Of a DNA stretch of 64,000 nt, positions 1 to 12,870 are shown piece after piece. Where the stretch lies: the NCBI GenBank assembly GCA_016124975.1, contig WGMP01000004.1, positions 62,001 to 126,000 on the forward strand. The letters run 5' to 3'. The DNA is from Phycisphaera sp. GTDB lineage: Bacteria > Planctomycetota > Phycisphaerae > Phycisphaerales > SM1A02. The position numbers and the translations under genes are program-made. Numbering within the stretch: the first letter of the stretch is position 1; every line of letters begins with the position of its first letter. The notes beneath the pieces are model-generated. The model was not told where the DNA came from. It ran no database searches and saw only the letters and a program-made list of their open reading frames with translations.

Positions 1-106
1 AAATCTCCCGACCCGTCGTCTGGACGCGAGACTTGCCGAGCTCCAACGGAACAGCGCCGGGGGGCGCGACCCCCGGCGCCTCCAACGCGAAGTCATGCGA
101 GCCTCG

Positions 107-4279
<4,173 letters not shown>

Positions 4280-4379
4280 GTGGATCTCTGCTCCGAGGGG
4301 AGCGGCGACGCCGACGGCAGGGGCCGCCAGCGCGATTGCTGGATGGTTGAGTGGAGAAACGGAAGAATCGACGCGGCGC

Positions 4380-4733
4380 TCACGCTAGGGGCGGAGGCAG
4401 CGCGGTCGTCTTCAGTCGCGCGGCGCGGGCGGCCGAGGCCGTGCGGCGCAGCGAGTGCTCGGCGCGGACGCCCGAGCGGTCGCTCGCGACGGTGGCGGCG
4501 CGGGCCGCGTGTGCGTCGAAGGCGTTTGCATGAAGCGCCCGTGCATCGGTGCGGGCCGCGGTGCCCGCGTCGTCCCGCTCGATCACGAAGCGGAGGGCCG
4601 ACTGGAACTCGGCGCGCCGCGTGCGCGGGTCTGCGCCGTCTGCCGCGAACCCGCCCGCCAGCGCGGCGAGCACCGCGACGAGGATCGCCGCCGTGAGTCG
4701 CAGGTGGGGATTGGGTCGGCCGAGGGACGGCAT
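4380..4733 (-). CDS. Small membrane-anchored or exported protein, unknown function
   Basis: This 117-residue protein belongs to no family I recognise. It starts MPSLGRPN, followed by one hydrophobic segment (LTAAILVAVLAALAGGFAA, about residues 14-32) that is either an uncleaved anchor or a signal peptide. The rest is charged and rich in Ala and Arg. I chose the ATG at 4733 because TACCTT lies 9 nt upstream, the leaderless arrangement seen at many genes in this window. Upstream in-frame starts (4778, 4856) have neither this box nor a ribosome site and would run into the divergent ABC gene. It lies just upstream of secA on the same strand. Composition bias makes it only a moderate call. Confidence 0.5.
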   Translation of the reverse strand: MPSLGRPNPHLRLTAAILVAVLAALAGGFAADGADPRTRRAEFQSALRFVIERDDAGTAARTDARALHANAFDAHAARAATVASDRSGVRAEHSLRRTASAARAARLKTTALPPPLA

Positions 4734-4742
4734 GAGTTGGGA

Positions 4743-4748
4743 AAGGTA
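4743..4748 (-). promoter_or_regulatory. -10 box TACCTT, leaderless type
   Basis: TACCTT ends 9 nt before the ATG at 4733. No Shine-Dalgarno lies between them, so transcription would begin at or next to the start codon. Confidence 0.5.
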
Positions 4749-4820
4749 GCACAGGGACGCGGCAGAGGTCGACTTCATCGCGCTTTCGGAGAGGAGTCGG
4801 TCGGATCGGGCCGCTGGCGG

Positions 4821-4826
4821 TAGTCT
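4821..4826 (+). promoter_or_regulatory. -10 box TAGTCT, leaderless type
   Basis: TAGTCT ends 8 nt before the GTG at 4835. It diverges from the TACCTT box at 4743-4748, so the two genes have back-to-back promoters. Confidence 0.5.
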
Positions 4827-4834
4827 TTCAGCCC

Positions 4835-6472
4835 GTGCAGGACGAGAAACCCGCAACTTCTGCGACCACGCCGAGCGATTTCGTGCCGGCGGGCGGTGGC
4901 GATAGCCGCGGGCGGGGCGCAGAGCTCGAGGCGCGGCGCGTCTCCGTGGAGTATCCGGGCGTGCGGGCTCTCGACGCCGTCTCGATCGTCTTTCGCGGGG
5001 GCGAGATCCACGCGGTGGTCGGCGAGAACGGCGCTGGCAAGAGCACGCTGATGAAGGTGCTCTCGGGTTCGGTCGCTCCGACCGAGGGCGAGGTGCGCCT
5101 CGACGGCCGCGAGGCGCGGCTCGATCGCCCCGCGGCGGCGCTCGCGCGCGGCATCGCCATGGTGCACCAGGAGCTCAGCCTCGTGCCCACGCTCGATGTC
5201 GCCGAGAATGTGACGCTCGGTCGCGAGCCGTGCCGTGCGCTCGGGCTTTGCGTCGATCGCGCCGCGCAGCGCGCCCGCGCGCGCGAGTCGCTCGCCTTCC
5301 TTGGCGCCGACATCGACCTTGCGCGCGAGGCGGGCACGCTCTCGATCGCGGAAGCGCAGTTCGTCGAGATCGCGAAGTGCCTCGCGAGCGATGCGCGAGT
5401 CCTCATCTTCGACGAGCCGACCGCTGTCCTCGGAGAGCGCGAGGCGTCGCGGCTCCTCGAGCGCATGCGGGCGCTGCGCGACGAAGGCCGCGCGGTGGTG
5501 TTCATCTCGCACCATCTCGACGAGGTCGTCGCGGTGGCCGACCGCGTGAGCGTGCTGCGCGACGGCGCGCTGGTCGCCACCCTCGTGCGCGCGGACGGCT
5601 TGCTGCGCGACGCGGCGGGCGCGCCCGTCGACGAAGACGCGCTCGCGGCGGCGATGGTGGGGCGCACGCTCGGATCGATCTACCCCGCGAAGGGCTCTGC
5701 GCAGGATTCCGCGCCCATCCTGGAATTGCGCGGCTTCGGCGCCGTCGGGCGCACGAGCGGGATCGACCTCGTGGTGCGCCCTGGCGAGATCGTCGGCCTC
5801 GCGGGGCTCGTCGGCGCGGGGCGAACGGAGACCGCCGAGGCGATCGTCGGGCTGCGGCCGTCGGAAGGCGTGCTCCTCGTCGACGGCGCGGCGCGGGCGT
5901 TCACAGGCGCAAAGGACGCGCTCGCCGCGGGCATCGCCTATGTCAGCGAGGACCGCAAGGGACGCGGGCTCCATGTCTCGCTCTCCTCGATCGCGAACAT
6001 GACACTGCCGACGCTCGACCGACACGCCCGCGCGGGCGGGGCGTGGGTCGACGATGCGGAAGAGCGCTCGGTCGCGCGCCGCTGGATCGAGTCCTTCGCC
6101 ATCCGCTGCGCCCGCCCCGCGGCGTCGATCTCGTCGCTTTCAGGCGGAAACCAGCAGAAGTTCGCGCTGGCGCGGTGGCTCGAGGCCGCGCCGCGGGTCC
6201 TCATCATCGACGAGCCGACGCGCGGCGTCGATGTCGGCGCGAAGGCCGAGATCTACCGCATCATCGCGGACCTCGCGGCCAAGGGGCTGGCGTGCGTCGT
6301 CATCAGCTCCGAGCTTCCCGAGCTCGTGGGCCTCGCCCATCGCGCGGTCGTGCTCCACCAGGGGCGCGTGGCGGGCGAGGTCGACCGCGCGGGGCTCGCG
6401 GCCGACGACCGCGAGGAGCGCATCGTGCGGCTCGCGTCTGGGCTTTCTGCGGAGAGGGTGCATGAAGGATGA
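4835..6472 (+). CDS. Sugar ABC transporter ATPase, RbsA/MglA/XylG family
   Basis: This is the duplicated ATPase of a CUT2-type monosaccharide importer, 545 aa. The first cassette has Walker A GENGAGKST, the LSIAEAQ signature and Walker B VLIFDEPT. The second has the degenerate Walker A usual for the family (GLVGAGRTE), the SEDRKGRGL motif, the signature LSGGNQQK and IIDEPT. The GTG at 4835 is supported by TAGTCT 8 nt upstream. The permease and binding-protein genes follow in order on the same strand. No sugar kinase, isomerase or repressor lies nearby, so the substrate (ribose, xylose, galactose, inositol or other) cannot be read from this window. Confidence 0.93.
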   Translation: MQDEKPATSATTPSDFVPAGGGDSRGRGAELEARRVSVEYPGVRALDAVSIVFRGGEIHAVVGENGAGKSTLMKVLSGSVAPTEGEVRLDGREARLDRPAAALARGIAMVHQELSLVPTLDVAENVTLGREPCRALGLCVDRAAQRARARESLAFLGADIDLAREAGTLSIAEAQFVEIAKCLASDARVLIFDEPTAVLGEREASRLLERMRALRDEGRAVVFISHHLDEVVAVADRVSVLRDGALVATLVRADGLLRDAAGAPVDEDALAAAMVGRTLGSIYPAKGSAQDSAPILELRGFGAVGRTSGIDLVVRPGEIVGLAGLVGAGRTETAEAIVGLRPSEGVLLVDGAARAFTGAKDALAAGIAYVSEDRKGRGLHVSLSSIANMTLPTLDRHARAGGAWVDDAEERSVARRWIESFAIRCARPAASISSLSGGNQQKFALARWLEAAPRVLIIDEPTRGVDVGAKAEIYRIIADLAAKGLACVVISSELPELVGLAHRAVVLHQGRVAGEVDRAGLAADDREERIVRLASGLSAERVHEG

Positions 6473-6502
6473 CGGAAGAAATCGAATGAAGGAGTGCGTG
6501 GC

Positions 6503-7585
6503 GTGACGAATACAGGCTCTTGCGACGGATTCTCGATGCAGCGCTTCCTCGAGCGGTGGGGCGTCGTGGTCGCATTCGCGCTCCTCTTCGGCGTCAGCGT
6601 CTGGCAGCAGGGGTTCGACTTCCTGAACGCTGACAACATCCGGTCGCTCCTCAACTCGAACGCGGCCGTGGGAATCCTCGCGGTCGGCATGACGCTCGTG
6701 ATCATCTCGGCGGGCATCGACCTCTCGGTGGGAAGCATGGTGGTCCTCAGCGCGGCCATCGGCCTGACCGCCGTGAACTGGGCGATTGGTCGGGAATGGA
6801 GCGAGGGAACAGCGGTGTGGATCGGCGTCGGCACGACGCTTCTCGTGGGCCTCGCCGCGGGCTCGGTGAACGGGCTTCTCGTCGTCGTCGGCCGCATCGC
6901 GCCCTTCATCGCCACGCTCGGAGGGCTCGCGGCCTACCGCTCGATGGCGCTTGCGATCGCGGAGGCGGGCGAGATCCGCTCGCAGAGCCCGACCCTCTTC
7001 CGCATGCTCGGGCGCGACGGCATCCCGCTCGCCTACGAAGTGCCCGCGGCGATCGGCCCAGACGGCGTGGCGGTCGGCGAGGCGACCTACCGCGGCATTC
7101 TCAACGCAGCAGACCGCCCGCTGACTCTTCCGTACAGCGTGATCCTCTTCTTCCTCGTCGCCATCGTCGCCCAGTGGTTCCTCTCGCGGAGCCGCTTCGG
7201 CCGCCACCTCGTCGCGGTCGGCGCCAACGAGACGGCGGCGACCTACGCGGGCATCTCCGTCGCGTGGGTGCGCTTCCGCGTCTACGCGATCATGGGGCTC
7301 CTCGCGGGTGTGGCGGGGCTTCTCCAGGCGTCGCGCATGAACTCTGTGTCGACCTCGGGCCTCGGCGTGGCCGCCGAGCTCGACGCGATCGCGGCGGTCG
7401 TGATCGGCGGCACGAGCCTGCGCGGCGGCTTCGGGCGCGTGTGGGGCACCGTGATCGGCGTCCTCATCCTCGGGATGATTACCAACATGCTCACGATCTC
7501 GGGAGTCAGCCCCTACTGGCAGGGTGCCGTCAAGGGCGGCGTGATCGTGCTCGCGGTGCTCGTCCAGCGCGGAGCGCGCGCGTAG
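6503..7585 (+). CDS. Sugar ABC transporter permease, RbsC/XylH family
   Basis: This is the membrane component of the same importer, about 360 aa and almost entirely hydrophobic, with 8-10 predicted membrane segments. The conserved GIDLSVGSMV stretch after the second segment and the C-terminal GGTSLRGGFG motif are typical of the RbsC/AraH/XylH family. I prefer the GTG at 6503: AAGGAG (6489-6494) sits 8 nt before it. GTG at 6494 and ATG at 6536 are alternatives. The ATPase gene ends 30 bp upstream, so they are almost certainly co-transcribed. Confidence 0.92.
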   Translation: MTNTGSCDGFSMQRFLERWGVVVAFALLFGVSVWQQGFDFLNADNIRSLLNSNAAVGILAVGMTLVIISAGIDLSVGSMVVLSAAIGLTAVNWAIGREWSEGTAVWIGVGTTLLVGLAAGSVNGLLVVVGRIAPFIATLGGLAAYRSMALAIAEAGEIRSQSPTLFRMLGRDGIPLAYEVPAAIGPDGVAVGEATYRGILNAADRPLTLPYSVILFFLVAIVAQWFLSRSRFGRHLVAVGANETAATYAGISVAWVRFRVYAIMGLLAGVAGLLQASRMNSVSTSGLGVAAELDAIAAVVIGGTSLRGGFGRVWGTVIGVLILGMITNMLTISGVSPYWQGAVKGGVIVLAVLVQRGARA

Positions 7586-7605
7586 CGGCGCGGCGGCGCG
7601 GGCGG

Positions 7606-7611
7606 TATCTT
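7606..7611 (+). promoter_or_regulatory. -10 box TATCTT, leaderless type
   Basis: TATCTT ends 7 nt before the ATG of the sugar-binding protein at 7619. This suggests that the binding protein has its own promoter inside the transporter operon, as expected if it is needed in excess. Confidence 0.5.
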
Positions 7612-7618
7612 CCGCGCC

Positions 7619-8632
7619 ATGAAGCTCGTCACAGTCGCCTCCATCGGTCTTCTCGCAGCCGTCGCCTCGTTCGGCCTCGCAGCCAATGCGCCCGCCGTTC
7701 CGGAGGCCGCCAAGCCCCAGCCCGCACCCGCGCCTGCGAAGGCGCCTGTCAAGATCGGCGTGTCGATTCCCGCCGCATCGCACGGGTGGACCGCCGGCGT
7801 CGTGTGGTGGGCGAAGGAGTGCGCCAAGCTCCACCCCGAGATCGAGTGGACCATCGCGACGGCCGAGACCCCCGAGAAGCAGATCGCCGACATCGAGGCG
7901 CTCATGGCCAAGAAGGTCGACGGCCTCGTCATCCTCGCAACCGAAAGCGCGCCGATCACACCCGTTGCAGAGGAGGCGCAGGGCCGCGGCATCCTCATCG
8001 TGAACGTCGACCGCGGCTTCCTCAAGCCCGTCGCCGACATCTTCATCGAGGGCGACAACAAGGCGTTCGGCAGGAAGAGCGCCGAGTTCATGGTCGAGAA
8101 GCTCGGCGGCAAGGGGAAGGCCAAGGGCGACATCATCGTGCTCGAGGGCATTCCCTGCACGGTGAACACCGACCGCGTGAACGCGGCGATGGAGGTCTTC
8201 AAGACGGAGCCGGGCATCAAGATCGTCGGCCAGGCCGCGGGCAACTGGAACCGCCAGAAGGCGCTCGAGGTCACCGAGACGCTGCTCACGAAGAACCCGC
8301 GCGTCACCGCGATCTGGGCCTCGGACGACGACATGGCGCTCGGTGCAGAGCAGGCGCTCGCCGAAAAGGGAATCGAAGGCGTGTGGATCCTCGGCGGCGC
8401 TGGCATGAAGGACATCGTGAAGCGCGTGATGAACAAGGACCCGATGTACCCGGGCAACATCACCTACCCGCCGTCGATGATCGCGACGGGCATGGAGATG
8501 GCCGCCACGGTGCTCGTCGGCGGCAAGAAGGAGGAGAAGCTCAAGTACATGCCGCAGCACCTGATGATCGACGTCGACCTCATCACGCCGGAGAACGCGA
8601 AGCGGTACTACTTCCCGGATTCGGTGTATTGA
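7619..8632 (+). CDS. Periplasmic sugar-binding protein, RbsB family
   Basis: This is the solute-binding component of the importer, 337 aa. The N-terminus is a Sec signal peptide (MKLVTVASIGLLAAVASFGLA, cleavage likely after AANA), followed by a Pro/Ala-rich linker to about residue 40. The mature part reads as a periplasmic-binding-protein-1 fold: KIGVSIPAASHGWTAG, the ALMAKKVDGLVI segment, IVNVDRGF, and a second lobe with WASDDDMALGAEQAL. It is third in the ATPase-permease-binding-protein order. The ligand cannot be deduced by eye. Confidence 0.92.
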   Translation: MKLVTVASIGLLAAVASFGLAANAPAVPEAAKPQPAPAPAKAPVKIGVSIPAASHGWTAGVVWWAKECAKLHPEIEWTIATAETPEKQIADIEALMAKKVDGLVILATESAPITPVAEEAQGRGILIVNVDRGFLKPVADIFIEGDNKAFGRKSAEFMVEKLGGKGKAKGDIIVLEGIPCTVNTDRVNAAMEVFKTEPGIKIVGQAAGNWNRQKALEVTETLLTKNPRVTAIWASDDDMALGAEQALAEKGIEGVWILGGAGMKDIVKRVMNKDPMYPGNITYPPSMIATGMEMAATVLVGGKKEEKLKYMPQHLMIDVDLITPENAKRYYFPDSVY

Positions 8633-9009
8633 CGTGACGCGTTTCTGCAGTTCAGGTAGGTGACCCGCGGCGGCGGCTTGGGACGCCGATCGAACGTGGG
8701 AAGATCCTCTCTCCCGAAGCCTCCTCTCCCAGCCCCTCCGATTCAAGCCGCTCGACGGCGAAGACGGATGGGAAGGAGCAATGTCGCGAACCCCTCGCGG
8801 CAGGAGATCTGAGCGGTCGCGCCTGCGGGCGCTCCCTCTGGTGCTCGGGCGGGGCGAGCCCGCGGGAATTCAAACAAAAGCGCAAGTCTCGTGATTGACC
8901 ACAAGGCTGACTTCCGCTCTCATAGCGGAGGTCCGCCGCGCCCTCGCCGCGGCGGATCGATGGCGCGCCACTGTGGCGCTGTGGGGCTTGCGGCTGCGGA
9001 GATCTCGCT
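8633..9009. other. Intergenic region, 377 bp, no gene recognised
   Basis: No frame here has convincing coding character. The region holds pyrimidine-rich blocks (about 8703-8740) and a GC-rich hairpin-forming stretch near 8930-8955. The GGAG at about 8998-9001 is the likely ribosome site of the next gene. No clear promoter was seen. Confidence 0.4.
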
Positions 9010-10095
9010 ATGAACAGCTGGCTCGTTCGGATGGTCGGATGCGTGGCGGTGGCGTCGCTGATGGTCGCGGCACCCGCGCGCGGGCAGGGGGCGTGCGACG
9101 CCGACGTCGACGGAAACGGCTCGGTCGGCGCGTCGGATCTTGCTTCGGTGCTGAGTGCATGGGGCCCGTGCGCAGGCTGTGCGGCCGATGTCAACGGCAG
9201 CGGCGCGGTCGACGGCGCCGACATCGCGGTGCTGCTGTCCGTGTGGGGCGAGAGCTGCAATCCGCTCCCGTGGGCGACCGTGCTCGAGCAGTCGCCCGAC
9301 CCCGCGATCGTGACGAGCGGTTCGCTGCGGAAGGCGATCATCGCCACGGGCCTTCCGTGGCGCGTGCGCGACAACCTGACGCAGATCGAGATGGTGCTGA
9401 TCCCGCCGGGCTCGTTCAACATGGGGTGCTCGGCGTCGAACGTGCACAGCTGCAGCCCCGCCGAGAACCCCGTCCACGCAGTGACGCTGACGGACGCGTT
9501 CTACATGGGCCGCTACGAGGTGACGCAGGCGCAGTGGACGGCGCGGATGGGGTCGAACCCGTCGTACTTCCAGTCGGCGAGCGCGGAGGTGCCTGCCGCG
9601 CAGGTGCCGAACCGCCCGGTCGATACGGTGTCGTGGACCACGATCCAGGGCTTCCTCTCTGTGACGGGCATGCGGCTTCCGACCGAGGCGGAGTGGGAGT
9701 ACGCGTACCGGGCGGGCACGACGACGGCGTTCCACGGCTGGCCCGCGCAGACGGCGGGGACGAACGACGACACGCTGGTCGGGAACATCGCGTGGTTCCA
9801 AGAGACCTCGAACGGCCATACCCGCCCCGTGGGCGGCAAGGCGCCGAACGGCTTCGGACTGCACGACATGGCGGGCAACGTGTGGGAGTGGGTGAGCGAC
9901 TGGTACTCAAGCACCTACTACGCGTCGAGCCCGTCGACGAACCCACCTGGGCCCGCGACTGGGTCGAATCGCGTGCTGCGCGGCGGCAAGTGGGGCATGG
10001 AGTCGCGCCAACTGCGTTCCTCCCACCGCCTCCACGCCGCGCCCGGCAGCGCGGGCATCGCCTACTTCGGGTTCCGCGTCGCGAGGGCCCCCTAA
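9010..10095 (+). CDS. Secreted dockerin + sulfatase-modifying-factor (FGE-type) domain protein
   Basis: This 361-residue exported protein has a signal peptide (residues 1-26, ending ARGQ), then two dockerin-type loops (DVDGNGSVGASDLASVLSAWG and a second DVNGSGAVDGADIAVLLSVWG), then an FGE-sulfatase domain (about residues 120-361). The landmarks are FNMGCSAS, YEVTQAQW, RLPTEAEWEYAYRAG, DMAGNVWEWVSDWY and RVLRGGKW. Where active formylglycine-generating enzymes carry the catalytic Cys (..CRSAxR), this protein has QLRSSHR. It is therefore probably not a sulfatase activator; the fold is often reused for ligand binding. GGAG lies about 8 nt before the ATG. Confidence 0.85.
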   Translation: MNSWLVRMVGCVAVASLMVAAPARGQGACDADVDGNGSVGASDLASVLSAWGPCAGCAADVNGSGAVDGADIAVLLSVWGESCNPLPWATVLEQSPDPAIVTSGSLRKAIIATGLPWRVRDNLTQIEMVLIPPGSFNMGCSASNVHSCSPAENPVHAVTLTDAFYMGRYEVTQAQWTARMGSNPSYFQSASAEVPAAQVPNRPVDTVSWTTIQGFLSVTGMRLPTEAEWEYAYRAGTTTAFHGWPAQTAGTNDDTLVGNIAWFQETSNGHTRPVGGKAPNGFGLHDMAGNVWEWVSDWYSSTYYASSPSTNPPGPATGSNRVLRGGKWGMESRQLRSSHRLHAAPGSAGIAYFGFRVARAP

Positions 10096-10096
10096 G

Positions 10097-10147
10097 TTCC
10101 CTTTCCTCTCTTTCCTCTTTCCTTTCCCCTTCTCTTCTTTCCTCTTC
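10097..10147 (+). repeat. Uninterrupted 51-nt pyrimidine tract
   Basis: Immediately after the TAA stop of the preceding gene, 51 bases in a row are C or T, in loose TTTCC/CTCTT units. A hairpin with an 8-bp perfect stem (10229-10247, GAA loop) follows 80 bp later. Together they may end transcription or form a triplex-prone tract. Confidence 0.6.
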
Positions 10148-10342
10148 GGATCCACGCCACGCGACGCCCAGCACGGATGGCAAGAAGCAAGGTCCCGAAT
10201 CCCTCGCAGCACATCGTGGCCTTTCCCGCCGGCGCCGAAGGCGCCGGAAAGAGTTCCCGTATTGAAGAGCCCGCCGCCGTGAGGCTCGATGGCGAGGAAC
10301 GACGCGTGGACATCCCGAAGGCCCGTAGTTTCACCCTGCAGG

Positions 10343-10371
10343 TTGAGGGTTCGCGGTTGCGGCCGTAATGT
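10343..10371 (+). promoter_or_regulatory. Sigma-70-type promoter TTGAGG-N17-TAATGT
   Basis: TTGAGG (10343-10348) and TAATGT (10366-10371) are separated by exactly 17 bp. Transcription would start near 10378. The ATG at 10368 would then be outside the transcript, so the ATG at 10389 is the likely start of the next gene. Confidence 0.55.
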
Positions 10372-10388
10372 CTCGTGCTCGGACTTCG

Positions 10389-10988
10389 ATGACTGACTCG
10401 CTCGCGCAAACGCACTCCGACCTTTGGAACGAACTCGGCCGTGGCGTCGTCGATCGGCGCCACGGCTTTCATGTTCCGACGCTTTCGACCATCGGGCTCG
10501 ACGGTGCGCCGTGCGCGCGGTCGGTGGTGCTGCGGCGCATCGACGCCGAGCGCGGCGAGATCCAGTGCCACACCGATGTGCGCAGCGGGAAGGCGGCTGA
10601 GATCGCGCGCGACGCGCGCGTTGCGTGGCACTTCTACGACGAGTCGCGCAAGTTGCAGCTGCGTGTTTCGGCGACGGCAGAGGTGCTCGTGCACGGAGCG
10701 GTCGCTGACGACGCGTGGGCGCGAAGCGCCGTCACCAGCCGCCGCTGCTACCTCGCGCCGCGGGCGCCGGGCGCGGTGTGCGATGCGCCGTCGCCGAACT
10801 TGCCCGAAGGAGTGCGCGATCGGCGGCCGACTGAGGAGGAAACGCTCCCTGGCCGCGCGAACTTCGCGGTGGTGCTCACGCGGGCGACCGCGATCGACTG
10901 GCTCTTCCTCGCAAGCGAAGGGCACCAGCGCGCGCGGTTCACGCGCGACGAGGCGGGCGAGTGGCAGGGGTGCTGGCTCGAGCCGTGA
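10389..10988 (+). CDS. Pyridoxamine 5'-phosphate oxidase-family flavin-binding protein
   Basis: This 199-residue protein has the split-barrel FMN-binding fold of the PNPOx superfamily, closest to the Alr4036-like group (Pyridox_oxase_2). The diagnostic stretches are HVPTLSTIGLDGAPCARSVVLRRID, the CHTDVRSGKAAEI segment, and VAWHFYDESRKLQLRVSATAEV. The C-terminal part ends in a LARFT/WLEP-like segment as in the family. Members use FMN, but their substrates are mostly unknown; vitamin B6 oxidation cannot be assumed. It stands alone behind a good promoter and converges on the membrane protein gene to its right. An ATG at 10368 would add seven residues but lies within the -10 box. Confidence 0.8.
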   Translation: MTDSLAQTHSDLWNELGRGVVDRRHGFHVPTLSTIGLDGAPCARSVVLRRIDAERGEIQCHTDVRSGKAAEIARDARVAWHFYDESRKLQLRVSATAEVLVHGAVADDAWARSAVTSRRCYLAPRAPGAVCDAPSPNLPEGVRDRRPTEEETLPGRANFAVVLTRATAIDWLFLASEGHQRARFTRDEAGEWQGCWLEP

Positions 10989-11004
10989 TCGACCTTCGGC
11001 TCGC

Positions 11005-11415
11005 TCAACGCTTCCACGCCGCGCGCAGCGTGAGCGCGAACGGAATCCACCAGAGGAGGTCGTTCGTGGGGATCGTCACGCCGAAGGCCCACGGGATCTC
11101 GCCGCGCGAGGCGGTCCAGATGAAGCCGATCGGGCCAAAGATCTTGCCGAGAAGCCCGACGAAGACGATCGGCCAGTGGCGCACGGGGTCGCGGCTTGCG
11201 ACGAAGTAGCCGATGCCGTAGACGCCGATCACCATGCCGAGGCACTGCCAGATGCCGCGGCCTGGCGCGGTCAGCGGGTCCATTCCGACGAGCGTGAAGA
11301 GGTGGTCTGGCGCGAGCACGACCCATGCGCCCCAGAGGATGTTGTAGATGGCCGCGGCGAGAAGCCAGGTGCGCATCCAGGGGCGGAAGTGGGGAGCCGA
11401 AAGCGAGTCAAGCAT
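11005..11415 (-). CDS. Four-helix small membrane protein, unknown function
   Basis: This 136-residue protein has four predicted membrane segments (WLLAAAIYNILWGAWVVLA, IWQCLGMVIGVYGIGYFVAS, WPIVFVGLLGKIFGPIGFIW, and the C-terminal LLWWIPFALTLRAAW). There is no signal peptide and no catalytic motif. Similar small planctomycete proteins are common but uncharacterised. The start at 11415 (MLDSLSAP) is chosen because frames further upstream overlap the end of the neighbouring gene with low-complexity Arg/Ser sequence. MRTWLL at 11376 is an alternative. It converges with the flavin-binding protein gene with only 16 bp between stops. Confidence 0.7.
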   Translation of the reverse strand: MLDSLSAPHFRPWMRTWLLAAAIYNILWGAWVVLAPDHLFTLVGMDPLTAPGRGIWQCLGMVIGVYGIGYFVASRDPVRHWPIVFVGLLGKIFGPIGFIWTASRGEIPWAFGVTIPTNDLLWWIPFALTLRAAWKR

Positions 11416-11458
11416 TGGGGCGGCGTTCGGCGACCGCACCGAGGCGGATTCGTCGCGG

Positions 11459-12640
11459 TCAGTTCCACGCGGCGAGGAGCCGCGCGAGGTCCGATGCACC
11501 GACGACGCCATCGCCGTCGAGATCGGCGGTGCCGCCCTTCGAGCCCCACGCGGAGAGCAGCATGGCGAGGTCCGCGGGGCCGACCGAACCGTCGCCGTTC
11601 AGGTCCTCGCTTCGCACGGGCACGAGTCGGAGCAGCTTCGTCACCGAGTCGCCGAGCGGTCGGCCGCTGGCGAGCATCGCGCGGCTGTCGTTGATCGAGC
11701 CGACTCCGAGGATCGTCCACACGCCGTCGTCTGGGTCGATGAGCGACGCAGGATCGGCGTTCGATTCGCCGACGAACGAGACCCAGCTCGAGATGTTCGC
11801 GACATACGCCGTGACATCGCCGCTGCCGTTGATCGAGTTCGCGGCCGTGGTCGTGGCGCAGCCGCCGACGAACTCCCAGCCGGTTCCGGGGCGGTATCGC
11901 AATGGGAAGGTGCTGCATCCCGAGAAGCCGAGGATGTAGCCGCAGAAGTTGCCGTTGTCGGTGAGGTCGACGCCGACGAAGCCTTGCCAGTTTCCAGGTG
12001 GCAGCGGGATCGTGGTGATCGACATGTCGTCGAGGTCGAGGAGCTGGTTGTAGGCGAGCACCACGCGCCCTTCGTTGACATCGGCGGGCAGCGAGATCTG
12101 CGGAAGGAGCTGCGCGGGGCCATCGGCGAAGCGCACCGCGCGCGGATAGGACCCGAGCCCGAGCCCGCCCGAGCCGCCGACGATGTCGCCGTGGCTGTTG
12201 ACGGCGGTCGCGGTGCTGTGGGTGTCGCCTGGGTAGGGCGTGAGCAGCGTGAACTCGTAGCCCGTCTTCGTGGGGTGCCACGCGGCCGCGCGCGAGCCGA
12301 TCGATGCGATCGTGCCCGTGCTCACGGCGCCCACGATGATGCCGTTCGGGCTGATGGCGTAGGCGTCCGAGCTCTGCCATTCGACGGGCGTCGGGAGGAG
12401 CGTGGGCGGCTCGCCGCGCCGCGCCACGAAGGCCTTGCCGACCTGCTGCGCGTTCAGCTGCCGGCCGACCACGGTGCCCGCGGCGTTCATGTCGAAGCCC
12501 TGCAGCCCTGCGCCGATGACCTCGACGCGGTAGGTCGGGGGCACCGCCGAGGCGCTTGCCGAAACATGCGCCGCGAGGACTGTGGCTGCGGCGAGACGGA
12601 TCAGGCGATGCAGCGGTCGTTGCAGTTGCGGTCGTTCCAT
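11459..12640 (-). CDS. Secreted HAF-repeat protein with C-terminal dockerin
   Basis: This exported protein (393 aa) has a signal peptide (LIRLAAATVLAAHVSASASA), then a repeat region in which short units recur about every 45-60 residues: FDMNAAGTVVG, AISPNGIIVG, AVNSHGDIVG, DLTDNGNFCG, SINGSGDV. These match the extracellular HAF-type beta repeat. The C-terminus has two dockerin calcium loops (DLNGDGSVGPADLAMLLSAWG and DLDGDGVVGASDLARLLAAWN). The ATG at 12640 is fixed by GGAGG six bases upstream. Dockerin pairs of this sort are widespread in Phycisphaerae without cellulosomes, and their partners are unknown. Confidence 0.85.
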   Translation of the reverse strand: MERPQLQRPLHRLIRLAAATVLAAHVSASASAVPPTYRVEVIGAGLQGFDMNAAGTVVGRQLNAQQVGKAFVARRGEPPTLLPTPVEWQSSDAYAISPNGIIVGAVSTGTIASIGSRAAAWHPTKTGYEFTLLTPYPGDTHSTATAVNSHGDIVGGSGGLGLGSYPRAVRFADGPAQLLPQISLPADVNEGRVVLAYNQLLDLDDMSITTIPLPPGNWQGFVGVDLTDNGNFCGYILGFSGCSTFPLRYRPGTGWEFVGGCATTTAANSINGSGDVTAYVANISSWVSFVGESNADPASLIDPDDGVWTILGVGSINDSRAMLASGRPLGDSVTKLLRLVPVRSEDLNGDGSVGPADLAMLLSAWGSKGGTADLDGDGVVGASDLARLLAAWN

Positions 12641-12870
12641 CGGAGGCCTCCAATCATGGCGCGGGATTCGACAAAGTCCACGGTGTGCTCGGCGGGACTC
12701 CTCGAATGCGCCAGAAGAGACGATGACGCGTCCGAAGATACCCCTGTCCCCTCGTAGATGGTGAGATTTCCCGGCCTTGGTGCGTTCCACCTGCATTCCT
12801 GCGACGATGCTGCGAGGTCCGCATGCGGGCCCACCCGCCGCGCGACCTTCGTCGTCACGAGATACCACGC

